A program made the position numbers and the translations under genes. Positions 1 through 11,422 of a stretch of DNA of 64,000 nucleotides are shown piece by piece (within the stretch, counting starts at the first letter, position 1; each line of letters opens with the position of its first letter). The stretch comes from Lampris incognitus (Eukaryota; Chordata; Actinopteri; Lampriformes; Lampridae), in NCBI RefSeq assembly GCF_029633865.1, contig NC_079212.1, forward strand, positions 103,331,584 through 103,395,583. The letters run 5' to 3'. The notes beneath the pieces were generated by a model, which saw nothing but the letters and a program-made list of their open reading frames with translations, did no database searches and was not told the origin of the DNA.

Positions 1-267
1 GTTCCATGACCCCTGCTCTGACGAGAAAAGCAAGCACGCCCAGCAGTCAAGTTTTCTTTGCTCGGATCCAGTGAGCCACGGGTACCTTTCGTAGGTGCTT
101 GCCTGGAAATGCCACACATACATCTTCCTGGGTTGGGTCAGAGCCGCTAACTGTGGGGTTGGTCTGCCCATCTCCACAATCCTTTGCTTTTCCCCAAACG
201 ATCGTCTTGAAAAATGTGTGACTAATAAATCTGCCACCACATCATTCACGAGTTCTCGTTGAGACAT
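1..267 (-). CDS. hAT-type transposase, N-terminal part with TTF-type zinc finger (runs off left edge)
   Basis: Read on the minus strand, an ATG at 267-265 opens a frame of 89 codons that has no stop before the window edge. It begins MSQRELVNDVVADLL and contains a stretch around GRPTPQLAAL, then YERYPWLTGSEQR and LDCWACLLFSS. This order (hydrophobic W-L, then C-x2-C followed by L-F) is what I know from the TTF-type zinc finger at the N terminus of ZMYM1-like hAT transposases in fish. The upstream side (275-335) is rich in GCTAGC/TAGCTAAC words, as in many fish hAT ends. The DDE/hAT core would lie beyond the window, so whether the gene is intact cannot be judged. Confidence 0.65.
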   Translation of the reverse strand, partial: MSQRELVNDVVADLLVTHFSRRSFGEKQRIVEMGRPTPQLAALTQPRKMYVWHFQASTYERYPWLTGSEQRKLDCWACLLFSSEQGSWN

Positions 268-1340
268 TATTCTCATTCACGGCTAGCTAGCTTAGCTAAC
301 TAAAGCAAAAACACAAATGCTAGCTAAAATTAGCTACCAACTACCGCGATGTGCTGCAGAACGCAACCACAATGGTTTCAACCACAGACCTAGGCGCTGC
401 TGCTGATGGGCTGAACAATTGGTCATTTAGGCTGTATGCAGCGAAGGCCCTATGACGCTGTGCAAGTATAAAAGAATATGCCCATCCGCTACGCATCAAA
501 ATCTGATTGGTTAAGTAATCTATCAATCCAGTATTAACACCTAACTCATTTAGATAGCAGAGACCTTCACTCGAGATGCCGAAGGCTCTGGCAGGAGGAG
601 TCTTCTCACACCGTTACAACAGAGGGAAAAAGCTGATTGGATGGGGTTTTTTTGGCCGAGAGACTGCAAGCAGAGCCTCCCGAATTCATATGTGTAGTCG
701 AAATCAAAATGTAATGCAATATTAACAGATTGATTAGAAGATTGTATTATATTTATGAAAGTGTTTTCCTTTTTCTGTGGAGTCTTAGGCCTTCACCGAA
801 GGCCTAGAAGGCTCTGACAGTTCACCGCAGGTCTAATCCTACAACATTGCCCTGTGGGGGGAAAGTTTTCACTCATGCAGAGGCCTGTGGAAACTCCAGA
901 AACTCATGAATAGTGGCGAGACATGTTTTAGACCAGCTTTCAACAATCATTTCCCATTAGCTATTCACTCCTACTTATTCTTGTACTCAGAGTTTCCCAG
1001 GCATTACCCTGTTCTAGTGAGTTTTCTCTGGAGAGATGACTATAAATGCCCACGTTTTTATCGGGCGTTTATATTAATCCTCCTGGCTTCCTTTCCTTTC
1101 GGTTATTGACCATCCAGCCCTCCTTGTAGCAAGCCATCTGATAATATGTCATAGAGCAATAATACAGGTTTGATTGTAAAGAGGGACCACTAATCATAGC
1201 TGCCTTTACAGTTGTTGTTGAATACTTTAAAGTGAATGCTTTATGTAAGCACTGAGAATCATTAAGGGTTTCATATATAGTATAAAAAGCCAAAAAACAG
1301 ACTTATCTATGAAAAGTATAATGGTTTTTTTTAATCCCTT
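268..1340. other. Non-coding stretch, no gene recognised
   Basis: The first 70 bases are rich in TAGCTAGCTTAGC-like words and probably belong to the 5' region of the hAT element on the left. Two short inverted motifs around the word GGCCTTC lie near 785-810. I see no coding, RNA or clear repeat signal in the rest. Confidence 0.4.
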
Positions 1341-1349
1341 TAAAGCAGC

Positions 1350-2700
1350 CCCCCCCCCAAAAAAAGGAGGACCGGAGGGTGTGCTCCAATTATCGGAGCA
1401 TCACATTGCTCAGCCTCCCTGGTAAAGTTTACTCTAGGGTGCTCGAAAGGAGGTTCGACTGATTGTCGAACCTCGGATCCAGGAGGAACAATGCGGATTT
1501 CGTCCTGACCGGGGAACAACGGACCAACTCTTTACCCTTGCAGAAGTGCTGAGGGGGGCATGGGAGTTTGACCAGCTAGTCTACATGTGTTTTGTGGACT
1601 TGGAGAAGGCTTACGACCGTGTACCCCGGGGCACTCTGTGGGGGGTACTGCGGGAGTATGGGGTATCGGGGCAGTTGCTACAAGCCATCAGGTCCTTGTA
1701 TAACCAAAGTGAGAGCTGTGTCCACATTCTTGGCACGAAGTCAAACACGTTTTCGGTGGGTGTCGGACTCTGCCAAGGTTGTCCCTTGTCTCCGATTCTG
1801 TTTGCGATATTCATGGACAGGATCTCAACGCGCAGCCAAGGTGAGGAGTGCATCCATTTTGTTAACCTCAGAATTGCATCTCTGCTCTTCGCAGATGATG
1901 TGGTTTTGTTGGCTTCATCAGAACGCGATCTCCAGCGCACACTGGGGTGGTTTGCAGCTGAGTGTGAAATGGCTGGGATGAGAGTCAGCATCTCCAAGTC
2001 TGAGGGCCATGGTTCTCTACTGGAAAATGGTGGATTGCTCCCTCCGGGTTGGGGATGAGTTGCTGCCCCAAGTGAAGGAGTTCAAGTATCTTGGGGTCTT
2101 GTTCATGAGTGAGTGTAGGATAGAGCGGTTGATTGACAGATAGATTGGTGCAGCATCAGCCGTAATGCGGATGTTGTACCGGACCGTTGTGGCAAAGAAG
2201 GAGCTGAGCCGGAAGGCAAAGCTCAATTTACCAGTCAATCTTCTTTCCAATCCTCACCTATGGTTATGAGCTTTGGGTAGTGACCGAAAGGGTGAGATTG
2301 CAAATACAAGTGGCTGAAATGAGGTTCCTCCGTAGGGTGTCTGGGTTCAGCCTTAGAGATAGGGTGAGGAACTCGGACATCCGGAGGGAGCTTTGAGTAG
2401 AGCCGCTGCTCCTTCAATCGAAAGGAGCCAGTTGAGATGGTTCGGGCATCTGATTAGGATGCCTCCTGTGCTTCTTCCTTTGGCGGTTTACCGGGCACGG
2501 CCAACTGGAAGGAGACCCTGGGGTAGACCCAGAACTTGCTGGAGGGACTACATGTCCAATATGGCCTGGGAATGCCTCGGGATCCCCCAGGAGGAGCTGG
2601 AGGGCATTGATGGGGAAAAGGACATCTGGAGTTCCCTATTTAGTTTGCTGCCACCACGACCCGACCCCGGAAAAACGGCTGAAGATGAGATGAGATGAGA
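1350..2700 (+). mobile_element. 5'-truncated RTE/Rex3-like LINE (dead)
   Basis: The insert starts inside a reverse transcriptase and runs to the C terminus. Frames at 1365-1545, 1546-2000 and 2393-2690 give, in order, the fingers region, DLEKAYDRVPRG (palm), GLCQGCPLSPILF, the catalytic LLFADDVVLLAS and the C-terminal RSQLRWFGHLIRMPP block. The frame is lost near 2005 and there is a stop near 2396, so it is inactive. The 3' end is a short GATGA tandem tail (about 2683-2700), as in Rex3/RTE elements. The insert is flanked by a 9-bp target duplication TAAAGCAGC at 1341-1349 and 2701-2709, which fixes both ends. Clade assignment is from memory of the family; a different RTE subfamily is possible. 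Confidence 0.85.
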
Positions 2701-2709
2701 TAAAGCAGC

Positions 2710-3600
2710 TGTAGACAACTTTTCACCTTTCCCTCCTGGCGTTTCCAAGTGTTTATATTGTTTGTTCCATTGTCACAAAGGCAGCCAGCTTGCTTTCCAT
2801 TTATTAGCATCCTGGTTACTGTCCAAAGCAAGAAATAACAATAAGAATCCCAATTTTAATTAGAAACCCTGATCTCAGTGTTATGATAAAAGCAGAGTAA
2901 AACATCCGTTAGTATTAATACATAGGCAGGTTGTGTTACTTAATGATCCAGTAAAAAGAATGCCAACTGAGTTTAGGTTTGGAATCCTCTCAAGTCCCGG
3001 GTGTTGTCTCGAACTGTTTCCCTGTCGAGATCTTTTTTTTCCCCTTAGCTAGAGTTCGATACAACACCGGGACGCTTGATTAACCTTAACGTAACTGCAA
3101 TCTAACCCTAATCTTAACCTAACCTCAACCTAACCCTAACCTTAACCTAACTTCAGCCTTACTCTAAGCTTAACCTAACTTCAGCCTTGCCCTAAGCTTA
3201 ACCTAACGCTTACCTTAACCTAACTGTAACTGATAGCTAACCTGTTTCCATGCAACTATGTTCGCGTCGCTAGGGGAAATAGAATTTGATGGGGAAACAG
3301 AGTTCGATACAAAACCAGAGCTCGCCCCATCGAGTGAATACCCGTCCGAAGTTTTCTTAGCTCTGTTTCTACCACTCTCCTCTTCACTCCCTTTTCCTCC
3401 TCCATCAATGTGGTTCTTTTTCTCTTGCCGGGTAGAGTTTCAACTGTCACTTCAGTTGTTTCACCATCCGCTGCCGATAGCTACCAGTGAAAACCAAAGT
3501 GCTGTCCTCTTCCTATTTTGGCTGTGCAATGGTTGATTTACTTCCAGTGTGCGAACTATAGATGGGTTTCCTGTTTACAAACATTACTGGGTGTGTTCGC
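2710..3600. other. Non-coding stretch with a degenerate telomere-like tract
   Basis: No gene is visible. The tract at 3090-3235 is annotated separately. A near repeat of AGAGTTCGATACAA occurs at about 3052 and 3300, bracketing that tract. Confidence 0.4.
3090..3235. repeat. Degenerate (TAACCT/TAACCC)n tract, telomere-like
   Basis: Many imperfect copies of TAACCT and TAACCC run through this stretch, with a longer ~25-bp unit (CTAAGCTTAACCTAACTTCAG-like) repeated near 3160-3210. It may be an old interstitial telomere-type repeat or a minisatellite. Confidence 0.6.
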
Positions 3601-3825
3601 AGCCAGGGGGCAAAACCGCTTTGGTAGCTCTCAAAAGATTGCGATGCATAATCTTTTGAGAGCTACCAAAGCGGTTCAACAATCAAAATGTTCAACATTT
3701 GGTAGCTTTCAAAAGACTATGAGATGCATAAACTTTGAGAGCTACCAAAGCGGTTCAACAATGAAAATGTTCAACATTCCAAAGGCATGGGACCCCATTG
3801 GAATATTGAACATTTTCCACCCATC
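3600..3825. repeat. Fold-back repeat with a perfect 27-bp hairpin
   Basis: Bases 3614-3640 and 3650-3676 are perfect reverse complements (27-bp stem, 9-nt loop). A second, imperfect hairpin with the same GGTAGCT...AGCTACC core follows at about 3699-3755, and a third pairing (GAAAATGTTCAACATTCCA with its near complement) spans about 3763-3820. Together they look like a small fold-back or MITE-type element lying just before the 3' end of the L2 LINE. Confidence 0.65.
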
Positions 3826-3837
3826 CTTTTGGCGGTT

Positions 3838-6800
3838 TTTACATTACATTACATTACAGTCATTTAGCCGACGCTTTTATCCAAAGCGACTTACAACAAG
3901 TGCATTTAATGTAGGAAATCAGGAGAACTACTAGTCATCAGAGGTCATAAGTGCATCTAAACAAGCATCTAAGAGCAAAACCAGTGCTAGAGTAAAAGTG
4001 CAAGAAAGAGATTTTTTTTAAGGAGTGAATACAAGAAGTGCTAAGAACAAGTAACAGGGTAGTAGTTCTTAAAGAGGTGAGTTTTCAACCTGCACCGAAA
4101 GATGGGCAGCGACTCCGCTGCCCTGACATCAGTGGGGAGTTCATTCCACCACTGTGGGGCCAGGACAGAAAAGAGCTGTGACCGGGTCGATCGGCAGCAA
4201 GGGCCTCTGAGTGACGGGTCAACCAGACGTCCCGAGGCAGCAGAGTGAAGTGGTCGGGCGGGGGTGTAGGGCTTGACCATGGCCTGGAGATGGGAAGGCG
4301 CTGTTCCTTTCACTGCACTGTAGGCTAGCACCAGAGTCTTAAACTGGATGTGAGCAGCTACTGGGAGCCAGTGCAGGGACATGAGAAGGGGAGTTGTGTG
4401 GGAGAACTTAGGGTGGTTGAACACCAGACGAGCTGCAGCTTTCTGAACAAGCTCCAGAGGTCTGATGGCCGATGCCGGGGCGCCAGCAAGGAGGGAGTTG
4501 CCGTATTCCAGCCGGGAGATGACCAGAGCCTGAATGAGCACCTGTGCCATCTCGTCGGTGAGGAATGGGCGAATCCTTCTGATGTTATAGAGGAGAAATC
4601 TGCAGGAGCGAGCAACCGATGCAACGTTTTCAGCAAACAACAGTTGGTCGTCCAGGATCACACCCAGAGTCCTCACAGTCTGATTTGGCATCACCACAGT
4701 GTTGTCAATGGTGATGGCCAGTTCTCGGTGCGGGCAACCTTTCCCCGGGAGGAACATCAGCTCTGTCTTGTCCAGATTGAGCTTCAGGTGGTGTGTCGCC
4801 ATCCACTCCGAGATGTCAGTCAAGCATGCAGCCAATGCGTGTCTCTACTTGTGTGTCAGAGGGAGGAAAGGACAAGATCAGCCGGGTGTCATCGACATGA
4901 CAATGGTAAGAGAAGTCATGCGAGCGAATAACAGAAACCAGGGATGTTGTGTACAGGGAGAAAAGGAGAGGACCCAGAACCGAACCCTGTGGAATGCCTG
5001 TAGTCAGTCTGTGAGGCTCTGACACAGATCCCCTCCATGTCACCTGGTAGGAGCGACCCGTCAGGTAGGTTGCAAACATTGAGAGTGCAGAGCCTGTGAC
5101 ACCCAGCCCCTCAAGGGTAGAGAGGAGGATCTGGTGGTTCACTGTGTCAAACGCAACTGACAGGTCGAGGAGTATCAGGACAGAAGAGAGAGAGTTTGCT
5201 CTCGCATAGTGCAGCAATTCTGTCACTGCGAAGAGGGCCGTCTCTGTCGAGTGACCCACCCTGAACCCAGACTGGTTGGGGTCCAGGAGGTTGTTCTGGT
5301 GGAGGTACAAAGAAAGTTGGTTAAAGACAGCACGTTCGAAAGTTTTGGATAGAAAGGGTAGAAGGGAAACTGGACTGTAGTTTTTGACATCAGAGGGGTT
5401 AAGTGATGGTTTCTTGAGAAGGGGGGGTGACTCTAGCAGTCTTGAAGGCAGATGGAAAGCATCCTTCCTGGAGGGAGGTGTTGATGAGGTGGGTTAGATA
5501 GGGAAGGAGTTCAGGTGCTATAGACTGAAGAAGAAGGGAGGGGACCGGGTCAAGGGAGCATATGGTGGGGCGACTAGATCTGATGAGGTTTAGAACCTCG
5601 TCGGGGGAGAGGGGAGCGAGGTAGGATAGGGTGGGACGTGGAGAGGTGAAGGAGGGTGCAGAGGGTGGGATAGTGCAAGCAGCACTAACCAGGTGGTGAG
5701 AAAAGGAGGATCTGATGTCGTTTACCTTCTCGTCAAAGAAGTTAGTGAAGTCATCAGGGACAAGGGAGGAAGTAGGAGGAGGAGATGGGGGTTGAAGAAG
5801 TGTAGAGAAGGTTTCAAAGAGTTCCTTAGGATTAGAGGCAGAGGATAGGATTTTAGAGCGATAGAAGGCAGCCTTAGCAGCAGAAAGGGAGGAGGAGAAA
5901 GTGGAAAGAAGAAACTGGAAGTTGAGAAGGTCCTCTGGGAGCTTGCCTTTTCTCCATTTGCGCTCTGCCACTCTCAGGCTCCGTCTGTCAGTACATACCG
6001 AGTCGGTCAGCCAAGGGGCAGGTGGAGTTGGGCGTGCAGGCCTGGACGTGAGGGGACAGAGATTGTCCAGAGAAGAGGAGAGGGTAGAGAGAAGAAGATA
6101 GCAGTGTCAGGGGGTAGGAGAGAGAAAGATTCAGGTGTAGGGAGGATAGAGGTAACAGAGGAAGAAAGATCAGTGGTGGAGAGAGAGCGAAGGTGTCTAT
6201 GGGGGGAAACCATGTGGGTAGGGGAAGGGGCTGGGGCGGGGTGAATAGAGGGAGATAGAGTAGGACATGAAATAGTGGTCAGAGAGCTGGAGGGGAATAA
6301 CAGAGAGATTGGAAATAGGACAGTGTCTAGTAAAGATAAGGTCCAGCTGGTTGCCGGCCTTGTGGGTAGGAGGAGAGGGTGAGAGGTGAAGGTCAAAGGA
6401 GAGGAAAGAGAGAAGAGGATCTAGCTTGTTAGTGTGGATGTTGAAGTCACCAAGAAGGATAAGTGCAGAGTCATCAACAGGGAAGTGCAAGACAAGTGTG
6501 TCACGCTCCTCCAGAAACTCACCAAGGGGGCCTGGTGGGTGGTACACAACCACGATGGTGAGTTTGACTGGATAAGAGACAGTAACAGCATGAAATTCAA
6601 AAGAGGGCGGAGAAAATTGTGGAATGGAAACAAGAGAGTATTCCCATTTCAGGGAGATCAGCGGGCCAGTACCACCACCCCGCCTCCCAGCTCCGGGAGT
6701 GTGAGAAAAAGAGTACACACCAGACAGAGCTGCGGGTGTGGTAGTGTTTTCTGGCATGATCCAGGTCTCAGTTAGAGCAAGAAAGTTGAGGGAGAGCAAG

Positions 6801-6960
6801 GATGCGTAGCCTGAGATAAACTCAGCCTTCGGCACCGCAGACTGGCAATTCCAGAGCCCTCTCGTCACCACTTGCTCAACGTGAGTGGAGAGAGTGGGAT
6901 AGATGAGATTGGTAGGGTCACAGCGCCCAGGAGTGACCCAACATCCATGCCAGCCCCGGG
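3838..6960 (-). mobile_element. Near full-length L2-clade LINE, reverse orientation, inactivated
   Basis: On the minus strand the element reads endonuclease then reverse transcriptase. The apurinic-type endonuclease lies at about 6871-6197 (ALTETWIMP, VVVYHPPG, LLGDFNIH and SDHYFMSY motifs). A linker at 5971-5399 is followed by reverse transcriptase at 5310-4041, with [32 protein letters not shown] and a C-terminal region ending ...HLFKNYY. The 3' end is an ATTAC/TGTAA tandem tail at 3838-3858. The catalytic box reads YHCHVDDTR where the family has YADD, and several frameshifts separate the blocks, so it is dead. The 5' UTR probably continues to about 7640, but that edge is inferred only. Confidence 0.85.
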
Positions 6961-8095
6961 AAGAGGAAAGGACAGGAATGCGAAGAAAACAAATAGTCTA
7001 TACTAGGTACACAAAATACAGTTGACTGACCGGATCTAAAAAGAGCAGTCCGTGCTTGACGAAGTCTTGGCTTGAAAAAGTCGCGCTTGCGTTTGTTTAC
7101 TCTAGCCTTCGTTCAATCTAGGCTTGTTTGCCAGATGCTCCAAGTAGCAGCAGTGATTTAAAGAACACTGCTTGCTAATTGTCTGCTATGAGTACAGGCC
7201 ACACCCTGGTCACTTAACACCCAATTGGTCAAAGAGGTACGTTGAAAAGAGGCCTATTGCCTAGAAACTGGTCACTTATGTAATACTCTATCAAACCTCA
7301 CACAATACTATTAAAACTGCAACAGCAAGTTACCAAGGAATATATTTATACGCTGAAAGGATCACTAAGTCAAAACAGCTAGGCAACAAGAAATATTTAA
7401 GGGCACAGGTGAAAAACAGCTACATTAAGTAAATAAGACAAGTAAGTAAATAGAATAAGACAGCTACAGCTAGAATAAGATCCCACTAGGAGCCAGCAGC
7501 AGATGTATAGACAAAAGGACTAATACTTAAGCAGCTGGAATAAGACTAGTAGCAACTTGTTAAGCAAGAAAGATGATACTTACTCTATTCTAGATGAACC
7601 AGCAATTCAGAATCACTCCAGAAGTTAAAATGCACACTGTTTGTGCAATTTATTGCACAACAACTGCACGTCATCTCTGTTGTATCTGAGCTCTATCTTG
7701 GTTAAAATCTCTGCACTGTAGCTGCTTTCTGCCCCCTAGTTGTGCACGCATCTCTGTGATAACGTTGCACGGAAACCCTTCTATACTGTAGCTTTCTGGG
7801 GAGCTCAGTTTTTTTTCTTTTCTTTTTTTTTTTTAACCGGGGGGCGCTAGCATGTGTTTCAAAGAAAATACTGACTGTGACTCTTGTTGCAAGGAAACAT
7901 TTATAGCTGGAAGCATGTAGGCTTACTTGCTGTATGTCAGCACATCTGATATACAGGGAATGTGAAGGTACATCACCCGCATTGTATGTTGCGACGGGGG
8001 CACCATCCTGTTAGGAAAGTGCTCTGTTACACATGTGAAAAAATGTAAATGACCTTTTCAGAAAGCAAAAGGTTTTTGTGTCTCTGCATACTGTG
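6961..8095. other. Probable LINE 5' UTR, then unassigned DNA
   Basis: Up to about 7640 the sequence resembles the upstream region that commonly accompanies this L2 family in fish, but nothing in the window proves it. A T-rich run sits at 7808-7834. I see no gene. Bases 8040-8095 may continue the hAT remnant described next. Confidence 0.35.
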
Positions 8096-8808
8096 TGTAA
8101 CCTACAAAAAGACTCACTGGCCATTCGCCAGGAGTCGGCCCCCTTTAGTCGAGTGGTTAGCGATGTCACCTCATGGTGCAGCACAACTCCAAGATGGAAT
8201 CTCGCAGCGGGCGGAAAATATACTCGGTTACATTGATGACAGCAGTGGGATCTAGAAGTGTCCGGAAGCGTGCAGATCCTCAGAAGTCTTTTCGGAGCGC
8301 AGGAATAAAGAAGCGCGAGGGCGCACTTCCCGGAGAGGGTGACTACTGTAACCTACAAAAAGACTCACTGGCCAATTGCCAGTGAGAGCGGTTATTGATG
8401 TCGCCTCGTGGTGCAGTACAGCGCAGAACGAATACCACAATGGGAGGAAAATGTGCTCGGTTACACTGCATCCCAAGCTTCCACCCTTAATGAATGTGTT
8501 ATGAGTCTTCCATTCCCTACACTGCTGGCTGGTCCAGTTAGGTGGGAGAGAGGGGCAGGTGGATTTAGCATTACCATTGGCCTCTCCCTCTTTCGAGCTG
8601 TTTCCTCCATCTCCAGCTTCTTCTGTCGGCTTGTCCTGTGTTGTCACACTGGGCATTAGCGGGTTTGTGCTGACAGCAATCTCAGTAGGTGTAGCATCAG
8701 CGTCGGTTGTAGAAGCTGCCTTTTGCTCTCGTTGCTCTTCGATTGGCTTAGATTTTTTTTTTTAAATCCAAAATGTGCGACTAAACTCCCTTGTTTTCTT
8801 TTTGACAT
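8040..8808 (-). pseudogene. hAT-like transposase N terminus, split by TRIM copy 1
   Basis: From an ATG at 8808-8806 the minus strand reads MSKRKQGSLVAHFGF, then a run of eleven A's where the frame slips, then an acidic, Q/T/E-rich linker, then PPNWTSQQCREWK and GGSLGC. This pattern, MSKRKQ...FF/FGF, a variable linker, then W...Q..EWK and G.LGC, is what I know from the N terminus of one group of fish hAT-type (ZMYM/KIAA1586-like) transposases. The homology stops at 8466 where the TRIM begins and may resume at 8095. It is a broken fragment; a host gene exon is less likely because of the slip and the insertion. Confidence 0.45.
8096..8465 (+). mobile_element. TRIM-like miniature LTR retroelement, copy 1
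   Basis: Two direct repeats, 8096-8232 and 8347-8465, both begin TGTAACCTACAAAAAGACTC and end CTCGGTTACA, so they follow the TG...CA rule of LTRs. Directly after the first comes TGATGACAGCAGTGGGA, a slightly decayed version of the complement of a tRNA-Leu 3' end. Before the second LTR is a purine-rich GGAGAGGGTGACTAC. The 114-bp centre has no coding capacity. The LTR holds a tRNA-like word (TTTAGTCGAGTGGTTAGCGA at 8144-8163, A-box-like). A target duplication is not clear here. It interrupts the hAT remnant on the other strand. Confidence 0.75.
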
Positions 8809-9394
8809 AGCTATCTGTATGCTAATAGCCTAGTTTTACGCATGAGCCATGATGATGAAGACACAGAAACATTGAAATGCATAGCATATTGTCAATATTT
8901 TACAGATCCCCCCAAAATTTCACAAATCATGTTTTCAGGGAGCTCATGTGTTATTAAGGGGAGTCAAGCCTCCCCTGGCTGCCCTGTAGTTTGCACCCTG
9001 CTTACTTCCTTTGTGCCATAAATTGAGCCTTCATTCCCCGGTGAGATCGTATGCGGTGCCAGACAGAATTGCATAGTAAAGGCGAGGCTTATAGAAAACC
9101 AATCTAAACGCCGATGGTGTAATTATTCTATAGCCATTACACTGTGCAGTCAACATTTGCTTCATAATGATAAGTTAAAGCAAAAAGTTGTCTACTGCCA
9201 CTTTAAGTTAAGGAACCCCAAGCCTTCACCCAAAAAATCTCATAGCGCCCCCTATCAGTGTGGTGTACAACTTGAAGTGTCGCAAATCCTGATGATTTGA
9301 ATTTTGGATTAAATGGGGGCTTGTGAAGGGTGGGGCTACATTTCTCTAATATGTTCATTTAAACTGACTCAAGTACATCTGATTTAATGATCAC
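8809..9394. other. No gene seen; possible intron of OR gene C
   Basis: I searched both strands here for the missing last exon of OR gene C (a LLLCMLSY-type TM6 and a P-x-x-Y-G TM7 motif) and did not find it. Confidence 0.35.
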
Positions 9395-11337
9395 CTGTAC
9401 GCCGTGGAGCAGCACGGTGTTGCGAGCCTTCTTCACCAACGTCAGGCTGGTGGATGCTGCCCGTGCTGTCAGCATGATTTTACAGTAGGTGTAGAGCAGC
9501 GTCAGTGCAACGAAGGACAGGTAGGTCCCGTCAAACACACAGTTCTTGTAGTAGATGGCCTGGCCGCGGAAGAGGAGTGAGTGGTCACAGAAGATGTTGG
9601 ACTGGAAGAACTGTGGCGGCTCCTTGACAATGGTAATCAGGAGGTCGGTAATAGGAGGCAAACTTGTGAGGACGAGGATCATCCCGATGAGGAAGAGGGT
9701 GCGTGGCACAGTGCATATGTGGCTGTAGTGCAGGGGGAAACAGATGGAGATGTAGCGCTCCACGGCCATGCCGGCCAAGATTAGCGGGGTGGAGCGGGTG
9801 GTCAGGACGGCTGAAATTATCTGACCGAGGATGGGCCAGGTTCACAAGGGTGATGATGGAGAAGGGAGTGAGGGATGGGAGAGAAATGGCGAGGAGAGCA
9901 GCAGAGGTGGGAGGAGAGGGGAGAGGAAGTAAAGTAGAGGAGGTCAGATTATGTTGGATTAAAAAGTAACAGGCCCAGAATGTTATGAGAGGAGTTTTAA
10001 GAACCTTGGCCAAGTAATCAATCATTAAACAAATATTGATCCATTTCTAACCTGGAGCAAGTGTCTAGTTATGTAATCCCATGAGGAGTGAGTTGTTGCA
10101 GGGAGAAAACACTAAATGTGTGAGAAGATTGGACATCAGTACAAAAAGAGAATGTAAAAATGGTCTGTCAGTGTGCTGATTTACTGTGCTGAGATTTTCT
10201 TTTAATTATAGAGTGTTTTCAGACATTTCTCATAACAGTCTGAGCCTGTTATTTGGAATTCGCTATCTCCCTGAAAAATCACATTGCAGCTTGGTGCGTA
10301 GCAGTCAGCTGACACTAGATTGCTCAGTGCTGAATCAATTGATAAGATTCTGCCACCCATTGTTCAACTCATAAGGCTATGAAAGAAAGTCCTGAAAATA
10401 GTTTTCCTTTAAAAAGAAGAGGTAGCAGTTGTCACACTGGTGCTGAGCTGCTTTGTTTAAGGATCACTTTTCATGGTATGACTTAGTAACAGCAAAGAGA
10501 GTCACTGATCTGTTTTATAGTACTGACCAGCTTTACATGTTAATGCTGCAGTTTTACCTGTTTAGAGCCCACAGTTTGATTAGGACAGGACTTCATTCCC
10601 TGAGACATGAATTGCAAGGAAGGTCAGGACAGGAACTGCAACGTCGCCACATAGGGCAATGATTTTCAATCCGATCTTCGGGTACCTTGAAAACCACTGG
10701 TTTACTATTCTAGCGGGTACTTCAACTGACTGATGTTCCAGGTCTTAAGCCCGCCTTAATACACATAATGCCTGAGTAATGCCTAATATCACAGAGTCCA
10801 TTCAGAACCTAGAATGTATGACTCATTGATATGTCTTCAATCATCATTACTAATCAGCCTTTACTGACTTGACTTTAAGGTGCCATATGAAATGTACACC
10901 TGAAAGCCGACCACCATGGTTCAGCAATGTTAATGACAACTGCGAATCAAAAAAGATGTGTGCCTCCTGCAGAGGAACTTAAATGAGTGGAGCGGAGGTC
11001 CATGAGTAATTATATTTTGTTTACATCACACCATTCAGTGACCCCCTGCCGATATTACCAAGTCATGTTATGTTTCAGGAAAGAGGAAACATTACACATT
11101 TCACCTTTAACCCTAAAAAAACTGAGCTTCTGCCAAACTGCTAAAATGTAAAATGTGGATGACTTACCAGCAGGCAGCAAACCGAGGCATGGATTTGTCT
11201 GAATATGTAGCTGACCACATAGAGAGCTGTCACCAGGCTCAGCTGCAGAGCATCATTGATCACCATGTAGATAAACATGATATAGCGAGGGTCCTCATAG
11301 AAGAAACTGGGGTTGGAAATTGAGGAGAGCCATGGGT

Positions 11338-11422
<85 letters not shown>

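Noticed and set aside
8091-8470. Target duplication for TRIM copy 1
   Set aside because: Flanks CTGTG and CTGCA do not match well; ACTG is possible only if the LTR tips are redrawn, so I left it open.
9581-10025. Open frames antisense or shifted to OR gene C exon c
   Set aside because: They overlap a clear receptor exon with matching splice sites and show no family of their own.
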